Source: JALQTD01 sp965656785 (GTDB taxonomy: Bacteria > Bacteroidota > Bacteroidia > Flavobacteriales_D > Sanyastnellaceae). From it: a DNA stretch of 64,000 nt. This document shows, in pieces, positions 17,834 to 26,397 of this stretch; the stretch's first letter is position 1; each line of letters starts with the position of its first letter. Both the position numbers and the translations under genes were made by a program. Location: positions 1 to 64,000 of the forward strand of contig CBFHLY010000013.1 of the NCBI GenBank assembly GCA_965656785.1. The letters run 5' to 3'. Under the pieces are notes generated by a model. It made no database searches. It had not been told where the DNA came from and saw nothing but the letters and a program-made list of their open reading frames with translations.

Positions 17834-18526
17834 ATGGACGAGGTGAAGGAAGTGGGGGTGCCGTTGCGTGCTGCGATGCCGAGGGAGCGGTTGATGTTGG
17901 AAGGGCCGGAAGCGCTTTCCGACGAGGAGTTGTTGGCGATCTTGATTCGTACGGGGCCTGCGGGGCGATCGGCACTTGAGGTGGCGCGCGAACTGCTGGC
18001 GTTGGCGGGCGGGCAGCTGGGGGATTTGGGGAGGATGCCAGCTGATGCGTACCGGTTGGTGCACGGAATCGGGGCGGAGCGAGCAGTGGGGCTGGCGGCG
18101 GCGATGGAAATTGGTCGGCGGCGTGCGCAGGCCGCGGCGGAAGGTGGGGAGACGAAGGTGGTTCGGGCTTCGGATGTGTTCCAGCGGTTCAAGCACCGGT
18201 TGGGGGATTTGGCGCACGAGGAGTTTTGGGTGGTGTACTTGAGGCGTTCCAACGCAATCCTTGCTGAGTTGCGCATTTCAAGCGGGGGGCTGTCGGGCAC
18301 GGTGGCCGATCCGAAGGTGATTTTTGGGAAGGCGCTGGCGCTGCGGGCGGCGGCGTTGATTTTGGTGCACAACCATCCGTCGGGAAACCGCTCGCCGAGT
18401 GCGAGCGATCGGCAATTGACGTGCAACATGAAGGAGGCGGGGGCGTTTTTGGATCTGCCGGTCTTGGATCACCTCATCATCACTCGAAGTGGTTACTACA
18501 GTTTTGCGGATGCGGGGGCGTTGTGA
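17834..18526 (+). CDS. radC: RadC-like JAB/MPN domain protein
   Basis: A 230-aa member of the RadC family. An N-terminal helix-hairpin-helix-like region (LRAAMPRERL, LSDEELLAILIRTG, LVHGIGAERA) is followed by the JAB domain with the JAMM zinc motif HNHPSGNRSPSASD near residue 180. The family was named for DNA repair, but its enzymatic role is unresolved. The ATG at 17834 places MPRERL at the usual distance; an upstream ATG at 17792 lies in the rpsT terminator T-run and is less likely. I see no clear promoter box. Confidence 0.9.
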   Translation: MDEVKEVGVPLRAAMPRERLMLEGPEALSDEELLAILIRTGPAGRSALEVARELLALAGGQLGDLGRMPADAYRLVHGIGAERAVGLAAAMEIGRRRAQAAAEGGETKVVRASDVFQRFKHRLGDLAHEEFWVVYLRRSNAILAELRISSGGLSGTVADPKVIFGKALALRAAALILVHNHPSGNRSPSASDRQLTCNMKEAGAFLDLPVLDHLIITRSGYYSFADAGAL

Positions 18527-18538
18527 GCGGTTGTACTA

Positions 18539-18546
18539 TAAATTCG
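18539..18546 (+). promoter_or_regulatory. -7 box (TAAATTCG) of wecB
   Basis: The box is four bases before the ATG at 18551, which predicts a leaderless mRNA. Confidence 0.5.
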
Positions 18547-18550
18547 TCTC

Positions 18551-19618
18551 ATGCAAAAACTACTGAGCATCGTGGGTGCGCGGCCCCAGTTCATCAAGGC
18601 TTCGGCGCTGAGTCGGGAGTGGAAACGTGGAGATTGGGGCGTAGAAGAGCAGGTCCTGCACACAGGGCAACACCACGACGAGGAAATGAGCGAGGTGTTT
18701 TTTCGGGAGTTGGGGATGGAACCGCCCGAACACCGTTTGTCGGTGAGTTCGGGCAACGTAGCAATGCGCATGGGAGAGATGATGAAGGGCATTGCAGAGG
18801 TGGTGGAACGGGATCAACCGGATGCATTGTTGGTTTACGGAGACACCGATTCCACGTGGGCGGGTGCTTGGGTGGCGGCGCGGTGGGGCATTCCGTTGGC
18901 GCACGTGGAGGCGGGGTTGCGGTCGTTCGATCGAGCCATGCCGGAGGAGGTGAACCGCGTGCTGACGGACCACGTGGCGCGGTGGCTGTTCTGCCCCACC
19001 GATGAGGCGGTGCGCAATTTGGAAGGGGAGGGATTGACGCGCGGGGTCGTCCGCACAGGGGATTTGCAATGGGATACGGCCCGGTGGATGGCGGACCAGG
19101 TGGTTTCGCCGGGTGTTCAAGAAGGGGTGTTGCTCACCTTGCACCGCCCTTCCAACGTCGATGATCCGAAGCGCCTCCGCCGGTGGATGGAGTCCATTGC
19201 TCAGCTGGGTGAGCGCATTCATTTCCCGGTACACCCAAGAACGGGCGCAGTCTGCGAGCGCATTTGGGGAGCGGACTGGCGAGCTGAACTCGCTCGCATG
19301 GGGTTTGAGTTGTCCGGGCCGTTGGGATACCGGGCACTGATCGAGCGCGTGCAAGCGGTTCGCGCGGTCATCACCGATTCTGGGGGGTTGCAGAAGGAAG
19401 CGTACGGGTTCCAGAAGCCGTGCGTGGTGACGCGACCGGTAACGGAATGGGTGGAGTTGGTGGAGCAAGGGGCGGTGCACTTGTGTGGAGAGCCGGAGGG
19501 GCTCGCCTCGGCTTGGGATTGGGTGGCGCAAGCGGCGCCGCCGAAGGTGGGTCTGTATGGTCACGGCGATGCTGCTCGGCAAATCGCGGAGGCGATGAGC
19601 CGATCGCCATGGCGGTAA
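18551..19618 (+). CDS. wecB: UDP-N-acetylglucosamine 2-epimerase (non-hydrolysing)
   Basis: A 355-aa enzyme interconverting UDP-GlcNAc and UDP-ManNAc for surface polysaccharide synthesis. The N-terminus LLSIVGARPQFIKASAL and the segments LHTGQHHDEEMS, VYGDTDSTWAGA, HVEAGLRSFDR and ITDSGGLQKEA are family signatures in the expected order. The last includes the region that binds the nucleotide sugar. Its last ten bases overlap the start of a polysaccharide deacetylase gene, so both likely belong to one exopolysaccharide or cell-envelope unit. Confidence 0.93.
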   Translation: MQKLLSIVGARPQFIKASALSREWKRGDWGVEEQVLHTGQHHDEEMSEVFFRELGMEPPEHRLSVSSGNVAMRMGEMMKGIAEVVERDQPDALLVYGDTDSTWAGAWVAARWGIPLAHVEAGLRSFDRAMPEEVNRVLTDHVARWLFCPTDEAVRNLEGEGLTRGVVRTGDLQWDTARWMADQVVSPGVQEGVLLTLHRPSNVDDPKRLRRWMESIAQLGERIHFPVHPRTGAVCERIWGADWRAELARMGFELSGPLGYRALIERVQAVRAVITDSGGLQKEAYGFQKPCVVTRPVTEWVELVEQGAVHLCGEPEGLASAWDWVAQAAPPKVGLYGHGDAARQIAEAMSRSPWR

Positions 19619-20850
19619 CCGTCCAACTCCAAGGCGGGTTGCGCACGCCGCGCCACGATTACGCGGCTCGGGTGGTTTTCGAAGTCATCCTGGGGCAGGA
19701 ATGGAAGTGGGTGGAATCGCAAGGAGAAGTGGTCATCCCATCGTCGAAACTCCTGGGTTCGGATGTCCGGTTGGTGGGGCCTCCGTCGTCGCCTTGGAAG
19801 GAGTGGAAGTTGCCGTTTGTGGAGCAGGGTAAGTTGGATGCGTTTGCGTTTGTGTTTTGGATGGCTTCGCGGATGGAGGAGTGGGGGGATGGGGCGCGGG
19901 ATGAACACGGCCGTTTCCTCGGTGCGAGCAGTTGGGCCGCCCGGCAGGGAGTGCTTGAACGTCCCGTGTTGGAGGAAGTGGTTCGGGCATGGGCTGTGGA
20001 GGCGGGGCTGCCCGCGCCACCACCTCGGCCTTGGACGTGGTGGGCGACCATCGATGTGGACAACGCGTTTGCATACCGCCACAAGCCGGCTTGGCGGAAG
20101 GCGGCGGGATTCGTTCAGGATGGCTTGCGCGGGGATTGGGCCGCGATGAAGGAGCGGTGGGCTGTGCTTTTGGGCCAAATCCCCGATCCGTTCGACACCT
20201 ACGATGCCCTGCTGGACTTCCACGAAGCCGCCGCCACGCCGAGCCGGTTCTTCTTCCTCCTCGCCGACCGCGGCCCCCATGACGAAGGCCTCGCCCCCCA
20301 CTCACCCGGCCTCGCTGCCGCCATCCGCCACGTTGCCACCCGCGCCGAAGTCGGCATCCACCCGGGCCACGCGAGCCACGGCCACCCCGACCGCGTCCGC
20401 CGTGAAAACGGGCGCCTCGAAGCCATCCTCGGCCGCCCGGTCCACCACGCCCGCCAGCACTACCTCCTCCACGACGCGCCACGCGCTTGGCCCGCCCTCG
20501 TCGAAGCCGGACTCGCCCACGACTGGAGCCACGGCTACCATGACGCCATCGGCTACCGCGCCGGCCTCGCGCGCCCCTTCCCCGCCTACGACCTCGGCAC
20601 CGAGCGCCCCCTGCCCCTCACGGTCCACCCCGTCAACGCCATGGAAACGACCCTCGCCCGCTACATGGCCCTCCCCGCAGACGCCACCACGCTCCAACGC
20701 GTCTGGGACTGCGCCGCTGCCGCCCGGCGCGTCGATGGGGAGTTCACCACGCTTTGGCACAACGAGACGTACGCCGGGCGGGGCGAGTGGAACGTTTGGC
20801 GCACATTTTACCAAACCTTGTTACAAGACCGCCCCCAAGTCCTCCGCTGA
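19609..20850 (+). CDS. Polysaccharide deacetylase-like protein
   Basis: A 413-aa protein. I infer the start at 19609 (MAVTVQLQGGLRTPRHDYAA), which overlaps wecB by ten bases. The N-terminal 190 residues resemble the DUF7033 region that precedes deacetylase domains in Bacteroidota. The catalytic region begins TWWATIDVDNAF (the TxDxD-type metal site), then RADVGIHPGHAS-like AEVGIHPGHASHGH with histidines for the metal, HHARQHYLLHDAP, and DWSHGYHDAIGYRAG. It probably removes acetyl groups from N-acetylated polysaccharide, consistent with its partner wecB. The exact polymer is unknown. Confidence 0.75.
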   Translation: MAVTVQLQGGLRTPRHDYAARVVFEVILGQEWKWVESQGEVVIPSSKLLGSDVRLVGPPSSPWKEWKLPFVEQGKLDAFAFVFWMASRMEEWGDGARDEHGRFLGASSWAARQGVLERPVLEEVVRAWAVEAGLPAPPPRPWTWWATIDVDNAFAYRHKPAWRKAAGFVQDGLRGDWAAMKERWAVLLGQIPDPFDTYDALLDFHEAAATPSRFFFLLADRGPHDEGLAPHSPGLAAAIRHVATRAEVGIHPGHASHGHPDRVRRENGRLEAILGRPVHHARQHYLLHDAPRAWPALVEAGLAHDWSHGYHDAIGYRAGLARPFPAYDLGTERPLPLTVHPVNAMETTLARYMALPADATTLQRVWDCAAAARRVDGEFTTLWHNETYAGRGEWNVWRTFYQTLLQDRPQVLR

Positions 20851-20864
20851 GCCCGCACGCGGCG

Positions 20865-20872
20865 TAACTTTC
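20865..20872 (+). promoter_or_regulatory. -7 box (TAACTTTC) of upp
   Basis: The box is four bases before the ATG at 20877. Confidence 0.5.
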
Positions 20873-20876
20873 CGAC

Positions 20877-21524
20877 ATGATCCATGACCTGTCGAAGCAG
20901 CCCGGGATGCTGGGCGTTTACATCGCCGAATTGCGCGACCTCACCATCCAAACCGACCGCCTGCGTTTCCGCCGCAACCTCGAGCGGGTCGGCGAAGCCA
21001 TGGCCCACGCCATTGCGCCGACGCTGGCCTACGAAGCCACGGACGTGGTCACCCCGCTGGGCGATGCGAAAGGGGTCAAGCTGGTCCAACAACCGGTCCT
21101 CGCGACCATTTTGCGAGCGGGCTTGCCGATGCATCAAGGGTTCTTGAATGTGTTCGATGCGGCGGACAACGCCTTCGTGACCGCGTACCGGAAGTACGAT
21201 GAGGGCGGGGATTTTGAAATCGAAGTGGAGTACCTGAGCACCCCCGACCTCGAAGGGCGGACCGTCGTGCTCGTCGACCCGATGCTCGCGACGGGGGCTT
21301 CCATGGTCTTGGTGTTGAAGGCGCTGCAGCGATTCGGTCAGCCCGAGCGGATCGTTGTGGTCTGTGCCATTGCCAGCCGAGAAGGGGTGGAGGCTGTGCG
21401 GAAGCAGGCGCCGAAGGGCGTGGAGATTTGGGCGGCGGCCATTGACGACGAGACGACGGCTCGGGGTTACATCGTGCCGGGATTGGGCGACGCGGGGGAT
21501 TTGGCTTACGGATTGAAGCGCTGA
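20877..21524 (+). CDS. upp: Uracil phosphoribosyltransferase
   Basis: A 215-aa cytosolic enzyme making UMP from uracil and PRPP. It has the PRPP loop VDPMLATGASM (about residues 137-147) and the C-terminal uracil-binding segment GYIVPGLGDAGDLAYG, both canonical. The N-terminal TILRAGLPMHQGF region also fits. It sits near a YjjG-like pyrimidine nucleotidase and the pyrC gene, so several genes here concern pyrimidines. Confidence 0.95.
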   Translation: MIHDLSKQPGMLGVYIAELRDLTIQTDRLRFRRNLERVGEAMAHAIAPTLAYEATDVVTPLGDAKGVKLVQQPVLATILRAGLPMHQGFLNVFDAADNAFVTAYRKYDEGGDFEIEVEYLSTPDLEGRTVVLVDPMLATGASMVLVLKALQRFGQPERIVVVCAIASREGVEAVRKQAPKGVEIWAAAIDDETTARGYIVPGLGDAGDLAYGLKR

Positions 21525-21527
21525 CGA

Positions 21528-21974
21528 ATGGGGCCGCTTGAGGTCATCGGTTGGATGCTGGCGGCGGTGGTCAAATTTCTGGTCACGCCGTCGCTGATGG
21601 TGGCTCGCGGCATCGAGCCGTGGGAGGTCATCGGCGTGACGGCTGCCGGTGCCGCGCTGGGGGTGGGCGTGTTTTTTCGATTTGGGCGGTGGTTGTTTGC
21701 GGCTTGGGCGAGGCTGACGGAGCGCAGGGATCGGCCCAAACGCGTATTCACCCCAGGACGCCGGCGCATCGTGCGGTTGCGCAAGCGATTTGGGGTGTGG
21801 GGATTGCTGGTGGTCAGTGGGTTGATTTCGGTGCCCGTCGCCTCCTTGCTCGCCGCGAAGTACTACCAACACGATGGCCGCATGCCGTGGTTGCTGATGG
21901 CGGCCTTTGGGGTGTGGGCGGTGCTGCTGACGTTTTTAAGTTGGGGCGTTCGCCACGGCGTGTCTGCGGTGTAA
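21528..21974 (+). CDS. Small integral membrane protein of unknown function
   Basis: A 148-aa protein that I do not recognise. Three hydrophobic segments are visible: about 6-22 (VIGWMLAAVVKFLVT), 34-50 (VIGVTAAGAALGVGVFF) and two adjoining stretches between 92 and 140. A very basic loop lies between the second and third (RRDRPKRVFTPGRRRIVRLRKR). It starts three bases after upp and is probably co-transcribed. Its stop codon TAA forms the first three bases of the -7 box of the next gene. Confidence 0.7.
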   Translation: MGPLEVIGWMLAAVVKFLVTPSLMVARGIEPWEVIGVTAAGAALGVGVFFRFGRWLFAAWARLTERRDRPKRVFTPGRRRIVRLRKRFGVWGLLVVSGLISVPVASLLAAKYYQHDGRMPWLLMAAFGVWAVLLTFLSWGVRHGVSAV

Positions 21975-21979
21975 CTTCG
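21972..21979 (+). promoter_or_regulatory. -7 box (TAACTTCG) overlapping a stop codon
   Basis: The TAA stop of the membrane-protein gene (21972-21974) is also the start of TAACTTCG, four bases before the ATG at 21984. Confidence 0.5.
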
Positions 21980-21983
21980 AGGC

Positions 21984-22715
21984 ATGGCAGCGGATTTGTT
22001 TTTCGATTTGGACCGGACGTTGTGGGACTTTGATCGCAACAGCCGCCAGGCCCTTGAGCTCGTGTTCGTGGAGCACGCGGCGGCGGAAATGCCCGAGGCC
22101 GATGTGCAGCAATTCATCGCGGTCTACGAGCGGGTGAACGAGGAATGTTGGGCTGCGTACCGTGCGGGCCACATGTCCCAAGCCGAACTCCGCCCCACCC
22201 GATTCCGCCGGACCCTCGCCGCCCTTGGACTTCCCCCCGGTTCCCTCCAAGACGACCTCGCTCACGCCCTTGGCCAAGCGTACGTCGATCGCTCGCCTTA
22301 CCTCCCGCACCTCATTCCTGGAGCCATGGAGGTCGTCCAAGCCCTCGCCACTCGGGGCCACCGCATGTTCATCCTGACGAACGGATTCGAAGAAGTCCAA
22401 CACATCAAGATGGAGCACTCCGGGTTGCGCCCCCACTTCGAAGCGGTGTACACCAGCGACGCACTGGGCCACAAAAAACCCGCCCCCGAGGCGTTCCATG
22501 CGAGCTTGAAGGCCGCAGGCAGCCGGGCGGAAGATGCGGTCATGATCGGCGATGACCTCGAGTGCGACGTGGTGGGCGCCCAGCAAGTGGGCATGCGTTC
22601 GGTGCACTTCAATCCGCGGTCGCAGCGGCACCGGGAACAGGTGTGGCGCACGGTCACGGATTTGGGCCAAATCCTGGAGCTCCCACTCACCCGCTCCTCC
22701 ACGCAGATGACGTAA
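21984..22715 (+). CDS. HAD-superfamily phosphatase, YjjG-like pyrimidine nucleotidase
   Basis: A 243-aa haloacid-dehalogenase phosphatase. It has motif I FFDLDRTLWDFD (nucleophile Asp and general acid Asp), a helical cap domain rich in acidic residues, motif II ILTNGFEEVQ, Lys in GHKKPAPEAF and motif IV MIGDDLECDVVGA. The DxDRTLWDF variant and cap resemble the YjjG group, which dephosphorylates non-canonical pyrimidine nucleotides; neighbouring upp supports this but does not prove it. Confidence 0.85.
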   Translation: MAADLFFDLDRTLWDFDRNSRQALELVFVEHAAAEMPEADVQQFIAVYERVNEECWAAYRAGHMSQAELRPTRFRRTLAALGLPPGSLQDDLAHALGQAYVDRSPYLPHLIPGAMEVVQALATRGHRMFILTNGFEEVQHIKMEHSGLRPHFEAVYTSDALGHKKPAPEAFHASLKAAGSRAEDAVMIGDDLECDVVGAQQVGMRSVHFNPRSQRHREQVWRTVTDLGQILELPLTRSSTQMT

Positions 22716-22720
22716 CTTGG
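22713..22720 (+). promoter_or_regulatory. Promoter-like box (TAACTTGG) overlapping a stop codon
   Basis: It begins with the TAA stop of the HAD gene (22713-22715) and lies 18 bases before the DUF3467 ATG. It predicts a short leader of about 14 nt. Confidence 0.35.
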
Positions 22721-22738
22721 CGAAAATTCCAAGCAACC

Positions 22739-23068
22739 ATGGCCGCAGACGACCCCAAATCCCGCCCTCCTTTTAACATCGAACTCCCGGAAGACCAAGC
22801 CTTCGGAGTCTATGCGAACCTCGCGGTCATCACGCACAGCCCGGTGGAATTTGTGCTCGATTTTGCCCAAATGGCGCCCGGCCTTGCAAAGGCCCAAGTC
22901 CGCAGCCGCGTCATCCTCGCCCCACACCATGCAAAGCGGCTCATGCGCGCCCTCAACGAGAACGTCCAGCGCTTCGAAGCGCAGCACGGTCCCATCAAAG
23001 AAATCGGTGGCCCGAGCAACGATCCGGCGATGCCGATGACGTTCAGCGGTCCGCAGGGCGAAGCATAA
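22739..23068 (+). CDS. DUF3467 family protein
   Basis: A 109-aa protein of the DUF3467 family: FNIELPEDQAFGVYANLAVI, HSPVEFVLDFAQMAPG, RVILAPHHAKRLMRAL and a C-terminal tail match the family along its length. The function is unknown. The ATG at 22739 is preferred because the family begins just before the INIELPE segment. Its last 26 bases overlap the 3' end of the convergent pyrC gene. Confidence 0.85.
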   Translation: MAADDPKSRPPFNIELPEDQAFGVYANLAVITHSPVEFVLDFAQMAPGLAKAQVRSRVILAPHHAKRLMRALNENVQRFEAQHGPIKEIGGPSNDPAMPMTFSGPQGEA

Positions 23069-24320
23069 CCCGCCCTGCGCGCACGGTACCAAGCGCCCCT
23101 CCTTTCAAGGGCGTTCCGGTGATGCCCGAGTAATCCGGCACGTTCACCCCGCGGCTCGCGCCCTTCGGTACCGGCCCGTCCAATCGGAACCAGGTCAACC
23201 GCGCTGGCGCACCCTCCTCCACGTGAACGGGACCCAAGCCCAGCACACGGCGCGGTCCGTCCGTCAAGGCGGCCACAAGGGCGTCGAGTCCCGCCTCCCC
23301 AAGTCCGGCCCACGCCACCGCAAACGCCGTTTCGATGCCGGCTATGCCTTCTGGCGCCAGCATGAACTCCACGTCGTGGTGCTCCAGGTCCTCCGGTCGG
23401 TGGTCGGAGACGATGGCGTCGATGGTTCCGTCCAGCACCCCTTCGCGCAGCGCATCCCGGTCCACGTGCGACCGAAACGGCGAACGGTTGCGCAGGGTCC
23501 CGTTGAATCCGCTCAAATCGGTGTCGCAAAAAAGCAGGTGGTGCGCCGAAGTCGCACACGTGACGCGCAGGCCCTCCGCTTTCGCGGCGCGCACCATGCG
23601 CACGCCTTCCGCCGTCGTCAGCAACGCGATGTGCAACCGTCCGTCCGTGTAGCGAGCGATTTCGAGGTCGCGGTGAAGCCGCATGGTTTCGGCGATGGCG
23701 GGCGAGCCCATCAGCCCGAGTTGGGTGCTCGTGACGCCTTCGTGCATCACCGCGTCGGGGTTGAGCCGCGTTTCATGGGGGAGGGACCAAACCGCCACGC
23801 CAAAGTCCGCAGCGTACTCCAATCCGCGGCGCAAGAGCTCCGGGTGTTCGATGGGCCCGTCGTCCGAGAAGCCCACAGCACCGGCTTGGCGCAGGTCGTT
23901 CAGCTCCGCGAGGTTTTTGCCGGCGAGCTTCGCGGAGAGCGCTCCGATGGGATGGAGGTCGATCGGCTGGCCCTCGGCACGGCGCATCAAGTAGTGGATT
24001 TCGGCCTTGTGGTCAAGGGGCGGGGTGGTGGAGGGGAGGACTGCGACGTCGGTGAACCCTCCGATTTGGCCTGCAGCACACCCCGCGTCAAGGCCTTCCT
24101 TCACCTCTTCTCCAGGATCGCGGAAATGGGCCTGAGCATCCACCCATCCCGGCGAAATGCACGCGCCTTCGGACTGCCAAATCGGCTCGCCCTGATCCGT
24201 TAAATCGGTTCCCACTTCCACAATTTCGCCGCCGTGAATGCGCAAATCGACGGTCGCCCCGTGGTGCGGTCCCTGCGGATCCACCACCCGCGCCGCTCGG
24301 ATCAGGAGTTTTTCTTCCAT
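23043..24320 (-). CDS. pyrC: Dihydroorotase (class I type), first metal His replaced by Gln
   Basis: A 425-aa cyclic amidohydrolase expected to cyclise carbamoyl aspartate to dihydroorotate. Family landmarks are SPGWVDAQAHFRDPGE, GFTDVAVLPSTTPP, VGFSDDG (the Asp ligand of Aquifex-type enzymes), LPHETRL, SAHHLLFCD and SDHRPEDLEHHD with the catalytic Asp. In the first motif the usual HxH is QAH, so one zinc ligand is missing. I recall similar Gln variants in other Bacteroidota dihydroorotases, so it need not be inactive. Its start overlaps the BatA-like gene by 19 bases, and translation may be coupled. Confidence 0.85.
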   Translation of the reverse strand: MEEKLLIRAARVVDPQGPHHGATVDLRIHGGEIVEVGTDLTDQGEPIWQSEGACISPGWVDAQAHFRDPGEEVKEGLDAGCAAGQIGGFTDVAVLPSTTPPLDHKAEIHYLMRRAEGQPIDLHPIGALSAKLAGKNLAELNDLRQAGAVGFSDDGPIEHPELLRRGLEYAADFGVAVWSLPHETRLNPDAVMHEGVTSTQLGLMGSPAIAETMRLHRDLEIARYTDGRLHIALLTTAEGVRMVRAAKAEGLRVTCATSAHHLLFCDTDLSGFNGTLRNRSPFRSHVDRDALREGVLDGTIDAIVSDHRPEDLEHHDVEFMLAPEGIAGIETAFAVAWAGLGEAGLDALVAALTDGPRRVLGLGPVHVEEGAPARLTWFRLDGPVPKGASRGVNVPDYSGITGTPLKGGALGTVRAGRVMLRPADR

Positions 24321-26365
24321 GGTCTCAGCAACAAGATTTCAAAAAGCAGCGCGGCCAAGGCCAACGCCAACATCAACCGCCAATGGGGTTGCCCCCGCTC
24401 AAATCGCGTCACGAGGTTCCCGACCGTGGCTTCTGTGGCATCCCAAACCGAAGCGGCCTCCCACCCCGCATCCCGCAGCGCATCCTGCCACTCACTCGCG
24501 GAGTAGGGCTCGGGATTCGATTCCCGCCGGTCGTGGTTGACCCCCACGGTGGCCAAAATCCGTCCGTCCTGCGTCAGCTTGTAGTTGCCCGCAGCCCGCA
24601 AGGCCGAGGGCAATTGAACCTCCAAGGCCCCACGCACCTGCGCGAATGGAGGAAGCAACGGGGCGGAGGAACCGTCCAACGGCTCGAGTTTCAGCGGCAC
24701 TTCCGTGGCTTCCTGACGCAGACGCCAAACCCCACCCGCTCCCAACGTTACGGCGTGAATCGGCGTGGTGCGCGCGCGCTCGGCCAACCGCAGCCAAGTC
24801 GGAACCCACAAGGCGTGCCGAGTGAAGTTCGAACGTTCCGGATCCAAATCCGCGTGGAAGACGAAAACCATTCCCGACCCCACCGGCGAAGCCGTCAAGA
24901 ACGGAGCACCCGACTGCAACGTAGCCAGGACCTCGTCCCGCGGCTGGAGGCTGACGTTGCGGGTGCAGCGAGCCCTCGGCAGATCGGGCCGTTCGGGGAC
25001 TTTGCCGAACACCCCTTGAAAGAGCGGGTGTTCCCAGCGCAGGCTGCTCACGCGGTTATCCGCCGATTGCCAAACGGCTGGAGAAGCCCCCACCAACCCC
25101 GCATAAAAATCCGCACTTCCCGTTTCGCCGCTATCGGGAACGACCACCACGGTGCCGCCCCGCTCAGCAAAGGCCCGCAGCTCGGCGGCGAGTCCAGAGG
25201 TCAGTCGTTGGTACCCATATACCACGGCAAGGTCCTGGTCGGCGAGCCGCTCGGGTTCGAACCCTTCTGTGGTTTCCCACGTGACTTCATCGGTCCGGTA
25301 GACTTTCGCCAGTGCGGCGCCCACTTCGGGGGCTTGGCCTTCGGTCAGCCCGATGGCGCGGGTGGCCTCTGCGACTTCGAAGCCGAAATGGTAGGCATCA
25401 TCGAATTGGACCGGGGCGTCGTCGATGACGACCTGCGCGGCGCGCCAGCCCGGCGCTCCGTGGGAGAAGCGAAGCACCGTGTCAGTGGGCATGCCCGGCA
25501 CCACGTTGAAGGTGCCGATGGCCGTGCGGCGGCCGTCGATTTCAAGGCGAATCGGCAGGCCGTCTGCCCCCGATGAAGCGTTGTGATCGAGTCGAACGTG
25601 AAGCGCAGCAGGAGCGCCCGCGAGGCGCATCGGGCTGTCGAACCAAACCGAGTCGACCCAAACATTCGGGAATCCCCCCGCCTCACTGGGTACGAACGCT
25701 ACGGGCCAACCCGCAGTGGCCGCGGAGTCGGGGGCGCCTGGAGCGCGTTCGGGCAAGGCGTGGGTGTTTCGCTGAAGGTCGGTGAAGAGGTAGAGGGAGC
25801 GCCGCCGGTCCGTTTCGTTCACGAGGGCTTCTTCGGCGCGGTTGAGCACCGCTTCGAGGGGGTGGACGTCGGGAACTATTTCGATTTCACGGAGCCGTTC
25901 GAGGGCTTGTTCGCGGGTGAGCAGGCGTTGGTCGCGGCCGGAAAAGGACTGGGTGAAGACGTGGAACCGGTCGGTTTCGCCGTATTGCTCGATGATGGTG
26001 GCGGCTTTATCGCGCGCCACGGCGAGGAGCGGGCCGCGTTCGCCTTCGGCTTCCATGGAGAGGCTGTTGTCGAGAAACAGCGAGATGGCGGCGCCGTTGG
26101 TGCCCTCGCCTTGGAGGCCGGCAGGCGGCGGGGTAAAGGGTTGGGCGAAGGCGAGCACGAGGCCGGCGATGGCCAGGAGGCGGGCGAGGAGCACGAGCAG
26201 GTGCTTGAGGCGCTGGGTGGAACGGGTTTCGCGTTCAACTTGCTGGAGGAAGGCGACGTGCGAGAAGGCAACGCGCTTGTACCGCCGGAAATTCAGGAGG
26301 TGCACGATGATCGGAATGGCCAACGCGCCGAGGCCCCATAGTATTTCCGGATGCACGAATTCCAT
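24302..26365 (-). CDS. BatA-like membrane protein with VWA-like domain
   Basis: A 687-aa protein with the N-terminal double-membrane BatA domain (FVHPEILWGLGALAIPIIVH, then a second helix LLARLLAIAGLVLAFAQPF). A von Willebrand A-like domain follows with the metal-site motif FLDNSLSM. A long beta-rich region precedes a single C-terminal helix (LMLALALAALLFEILLL) and a basic end (RPWKKNS). Relatives occur with aerotolerance (Bat) genes, but no such cluster is here. It is the first gene of an operon with pyrC, from a TAAATTTG box. Confidence 0.85.
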   Translation of the reverse strand: MEFVHPEILWGLGALAIPIIVHLLNFRRYKRVAFSHVAFLQQVERETRSTQRLKHLLVLLARLLAIAGLVLAFAQPFTPPPAGLQGEGTNGAAISLFLDNSLSMEAEGERGPLLAVARDKAATIIEQYGETDRFHVFTQSFSGRDQRLLTREQALERLREIEIVPDVHPLEAVLNRAEEALVNETDRRRSLYLFTDLQRNTHALPERAPGAPDSAATAGWPVAFVPSEAGGFPNVWVDSVWFDSPMRLAGAPAALHVRLDHNASSGADGLPIRLEIDGRRTAIGTFNVVPGMPTDTVLRFSHGAPGWRAAQVVIDDAPVQFDDAYHFGFEVAEATRAIGLTEGQAPEVGAALAKVYRTDEVTWETTEGFEPERLADQDLAVVYGYQRLTSGLAAELRAFAERGGTVVVVPDSGETGSADFYAGLVGASPAVWQSADNRVSSLRWEHPLFQGVFGKVPERPDLPRARCTRNVSLQPRDEVLATLQSGAPFLTASPVGSGMVFVFHADLDPERSNFTRHALWVPTWLRLAERARTTPIHAVTLGAGGVWRLRQEATEVPLKLEPLDGSSAPLLPPFAQVRGALEVQLPSALRAAGNYKLTQDGRILATVGVNHDRRESNPEPYSASEWQDALRDAGWEAASVWDATEATVGNLVTRFERGQPHWRLMLALALAALLFEILLLRPWKKNS

Positions 26366-26370
26366 CGGGC

Positions 26371-26378
26371 CAAATTTA
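26371..26378 (-). promoter_or_regulatory. -7 box (TAAATTTG) of the BatA-pyrC operon
   Basis: A perfect -7 consensus five bases before the ATG at 26365, inside a 32-bp divergent intergenic region. Confidence 0.6.
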
Positions 26379-26382
26379 GCGC

Positions 26383-26390
26383 CAATTTTG
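26383..26390 (+). promoter_or_regulatory. -7-like box (CAATTTTG) of the TIGR02757 gene
   Basis: It lies seven bases before the ATG at 26398 and only four bases from the opposing box, so the two promoters must overlap upstream. Confidence 0.4.
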
Positions 26391-26397
26391 CACCCCG

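Noticed and set aside
23043..24320. pyrC as a pseudogene
   Set aside because: The frame is intact and only one ligand differs; Gln variants at this position seem to occur in related dihydroorotases.
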